Part shown: positions 63,601 to 64,000 of the stretch, in pieces
Position numbering within the stretch: the stretch's first letter is position 1
Layout: every line of letters begins with the position of its first letter
NCBI GenBank assembly: GCA_023078555.1
Contig: CM041197.1
Location: 12,240,002-12,304,001, forward strand
From: Ulva prolifera
Lineage: Eukaryota > Chlorophyta > Ulvophyceae > Ulvales > Ulvaceae
Length of the DNA: 64,000 bases
Reading direction: 5' to 3'
Position numbers and translations under genes: made by a program
Notes under the pieces: model-generated
The model's database searches: none
What the model saw: only the letters and a program-made list of their open reading frames with translations
What the model was told of the DNA's origin: nothing

Positions 63601-64000
63601 GAGGTGCACCTGTGGGCACTGTAATTTGGATACGGAAAACGATCGAATCATCAAAATCTGAGCATGCGTTGCTGTTCGGAACATGCATAAATGCTAGAAT
63701 ACACCATTTCCGTCGTTTCTGTGACAGATGTATGAGGCTACGGAGCATGCGTGTGCTGCTGAGGTGCACCTGTGGGCACTGTAATTTGGATGCGGAAAAC
63801 GATCGAATCATCAAAATCTGAGGATGCAGTGCTGTTCGGAACATGCAGTAATGCTAGAATACTCCAGCTCCGTCGTTTCCATGACAGATGTAAGAGGCTA
63901 AGGTGCGTGCGCGTCCTGATGAGGTGCACTAGTGCTGCTGAGGTGCACCTGTGGGCACTGTAATCTGGATGCGGAAAACGATCGAATCATCAAAATCTGA
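60675..64000. repeat. 6,929-bp-offset repeat, running off the window
   Basis: Monomer order matches 53,746-57,071 at a constant offset of 6,929 bp, including the gcatgcctg landmark at 62,772 against 55,843 and the S3-S3 pair at 61,494 and 61,654 against 54,565 and 54,725. The last monomer (63,951, S2) is cut by the window end, so the array continues to the right. Confidence 0.92.

Larger units (their letters stand above)
1..64000. repeat. Satellite DNA array, 160/179-bp monomers
   Basis: The motif gtgggcactg followed by taatttgg or taatctgg recurs every 160 or 179 bp from end to end, always in the same orientation, with about 380 copies. One S1 monomer (11,358-11,517) has 76 G+C in 160 bases (47.5%), 45 G against 31 C on this strand, and eight CpG sites. 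Each monomer carries a cgatcg palindrome, a gtgcac palindrome and a gttcGgaac dyad (altered in S1v). No unique sequence, poly-A tail, terminal repeat or target-site duplication interrupts the array. Monomer length and higher-order organisation are typical of centromeric or pericentromeric satellites, but nothing here proves location. I do not recognise the family. Confidence 0.98.

Noticed and set aside
1-64000. Hundreds of open frames of about 60-140 codons on both strands
   Set aside because: They recur with the monomer phase in several frames and on both strands, and start and stop at the same monomer positions. Neither 160 nor 179 is a multiple of three, and the peptides resemble no family I know. 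They are by-products of a conserved noncoding repeat.
1-64000. CRISPR array
   Set aside because: The spacing is regular but there are no short repeats alternating with unique spacers. The whole 160/179-bp unit is repeated, and no cas gene is present.
1-64000. Inverted array segments or embedded transposons
   Set aside because: Every monomer I followed has the same orientation and I found no non-satellite stretch, terminal repeat or poly-A tail.

Overview
The whole 64-kb window is one head-to-tail satellite DNA array. I see no protein-coding gene, RNA gene, transposon or unique sequence in it. The basic repeat is a monomer of 160 or 179 bp, about 47.5% G+C in a typical copy, always in the same orientation, with roughly 380 copies. 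A long tandem array of nucleosome-sized monomers with higher-order structure points to a eukaryotic chromosome, most likely centromeric or pericentromeric heterochromatin. That location is inference. I do not recognise the satellite family and cannot name the species.

I place monomer starts at the G of the motif gtgggcactg and use these names. S1 is 160 bp with a centre reading acaccatttccg and ttctgtgacag. S1v is S1 with ctattcagaac in place of ctgttcggaac. S2 is 160 bp with tgtataaatg and gagaccagctccttcg. S3 is 160 bp with an L-type centre and an S-type 3' end. L1 and L2 are 179 bp, with gtaagaggctaaggtgcg and an extra 19-bp copy of the gaggtgcac segment; L1 usually has cagtaatg and cactagtg, L2 has cattaatg and cacttgtg.

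Layout: 1-1153 array; 1154-1535 run of N; 1536 to about 7.7 kb the same array with very many one-base indels and blended motifs, most likely poor consensus; 7.7-10.7 kb progressively cleaner array; 10,699-19,718 a 22-monomer 3,672-bp higher-order repeat (HOR) seen twice, with a 10-monomer 1,676-bp shortened form between; 19,719-27,845 a 4,813-bp unit and its partial second copy, containing three copies of a 1,158-bp subunit; 27,846-33,653 a mixed zone where new variants first appear; 33,654-39,462 two copies of a unit of about 2.8-3.0 kb; 39,463-40,958 a connecting stretch; 40,959-56,522 two copies of a 48-monomer unit of about 7.9 kb; 56,523-64,000 further rearranged copies, ending in a repeat of 53,746-57,071 at an offset of 6,929 bp.

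The main interest is structural. Monomers, multi-monomer units and multi-kilobase units are nested, and individual unequal-exchange events (a 3-monomer duplication, a 1-monomer loss, chimeric monomers, a unique long-long junction) can be read at single-monomer resolution. Variant types turn over along the array, so the window records successive local amplifications. Block matches were judged from monomer order, spacing and landmark variants, not from a base-by-base alignment.
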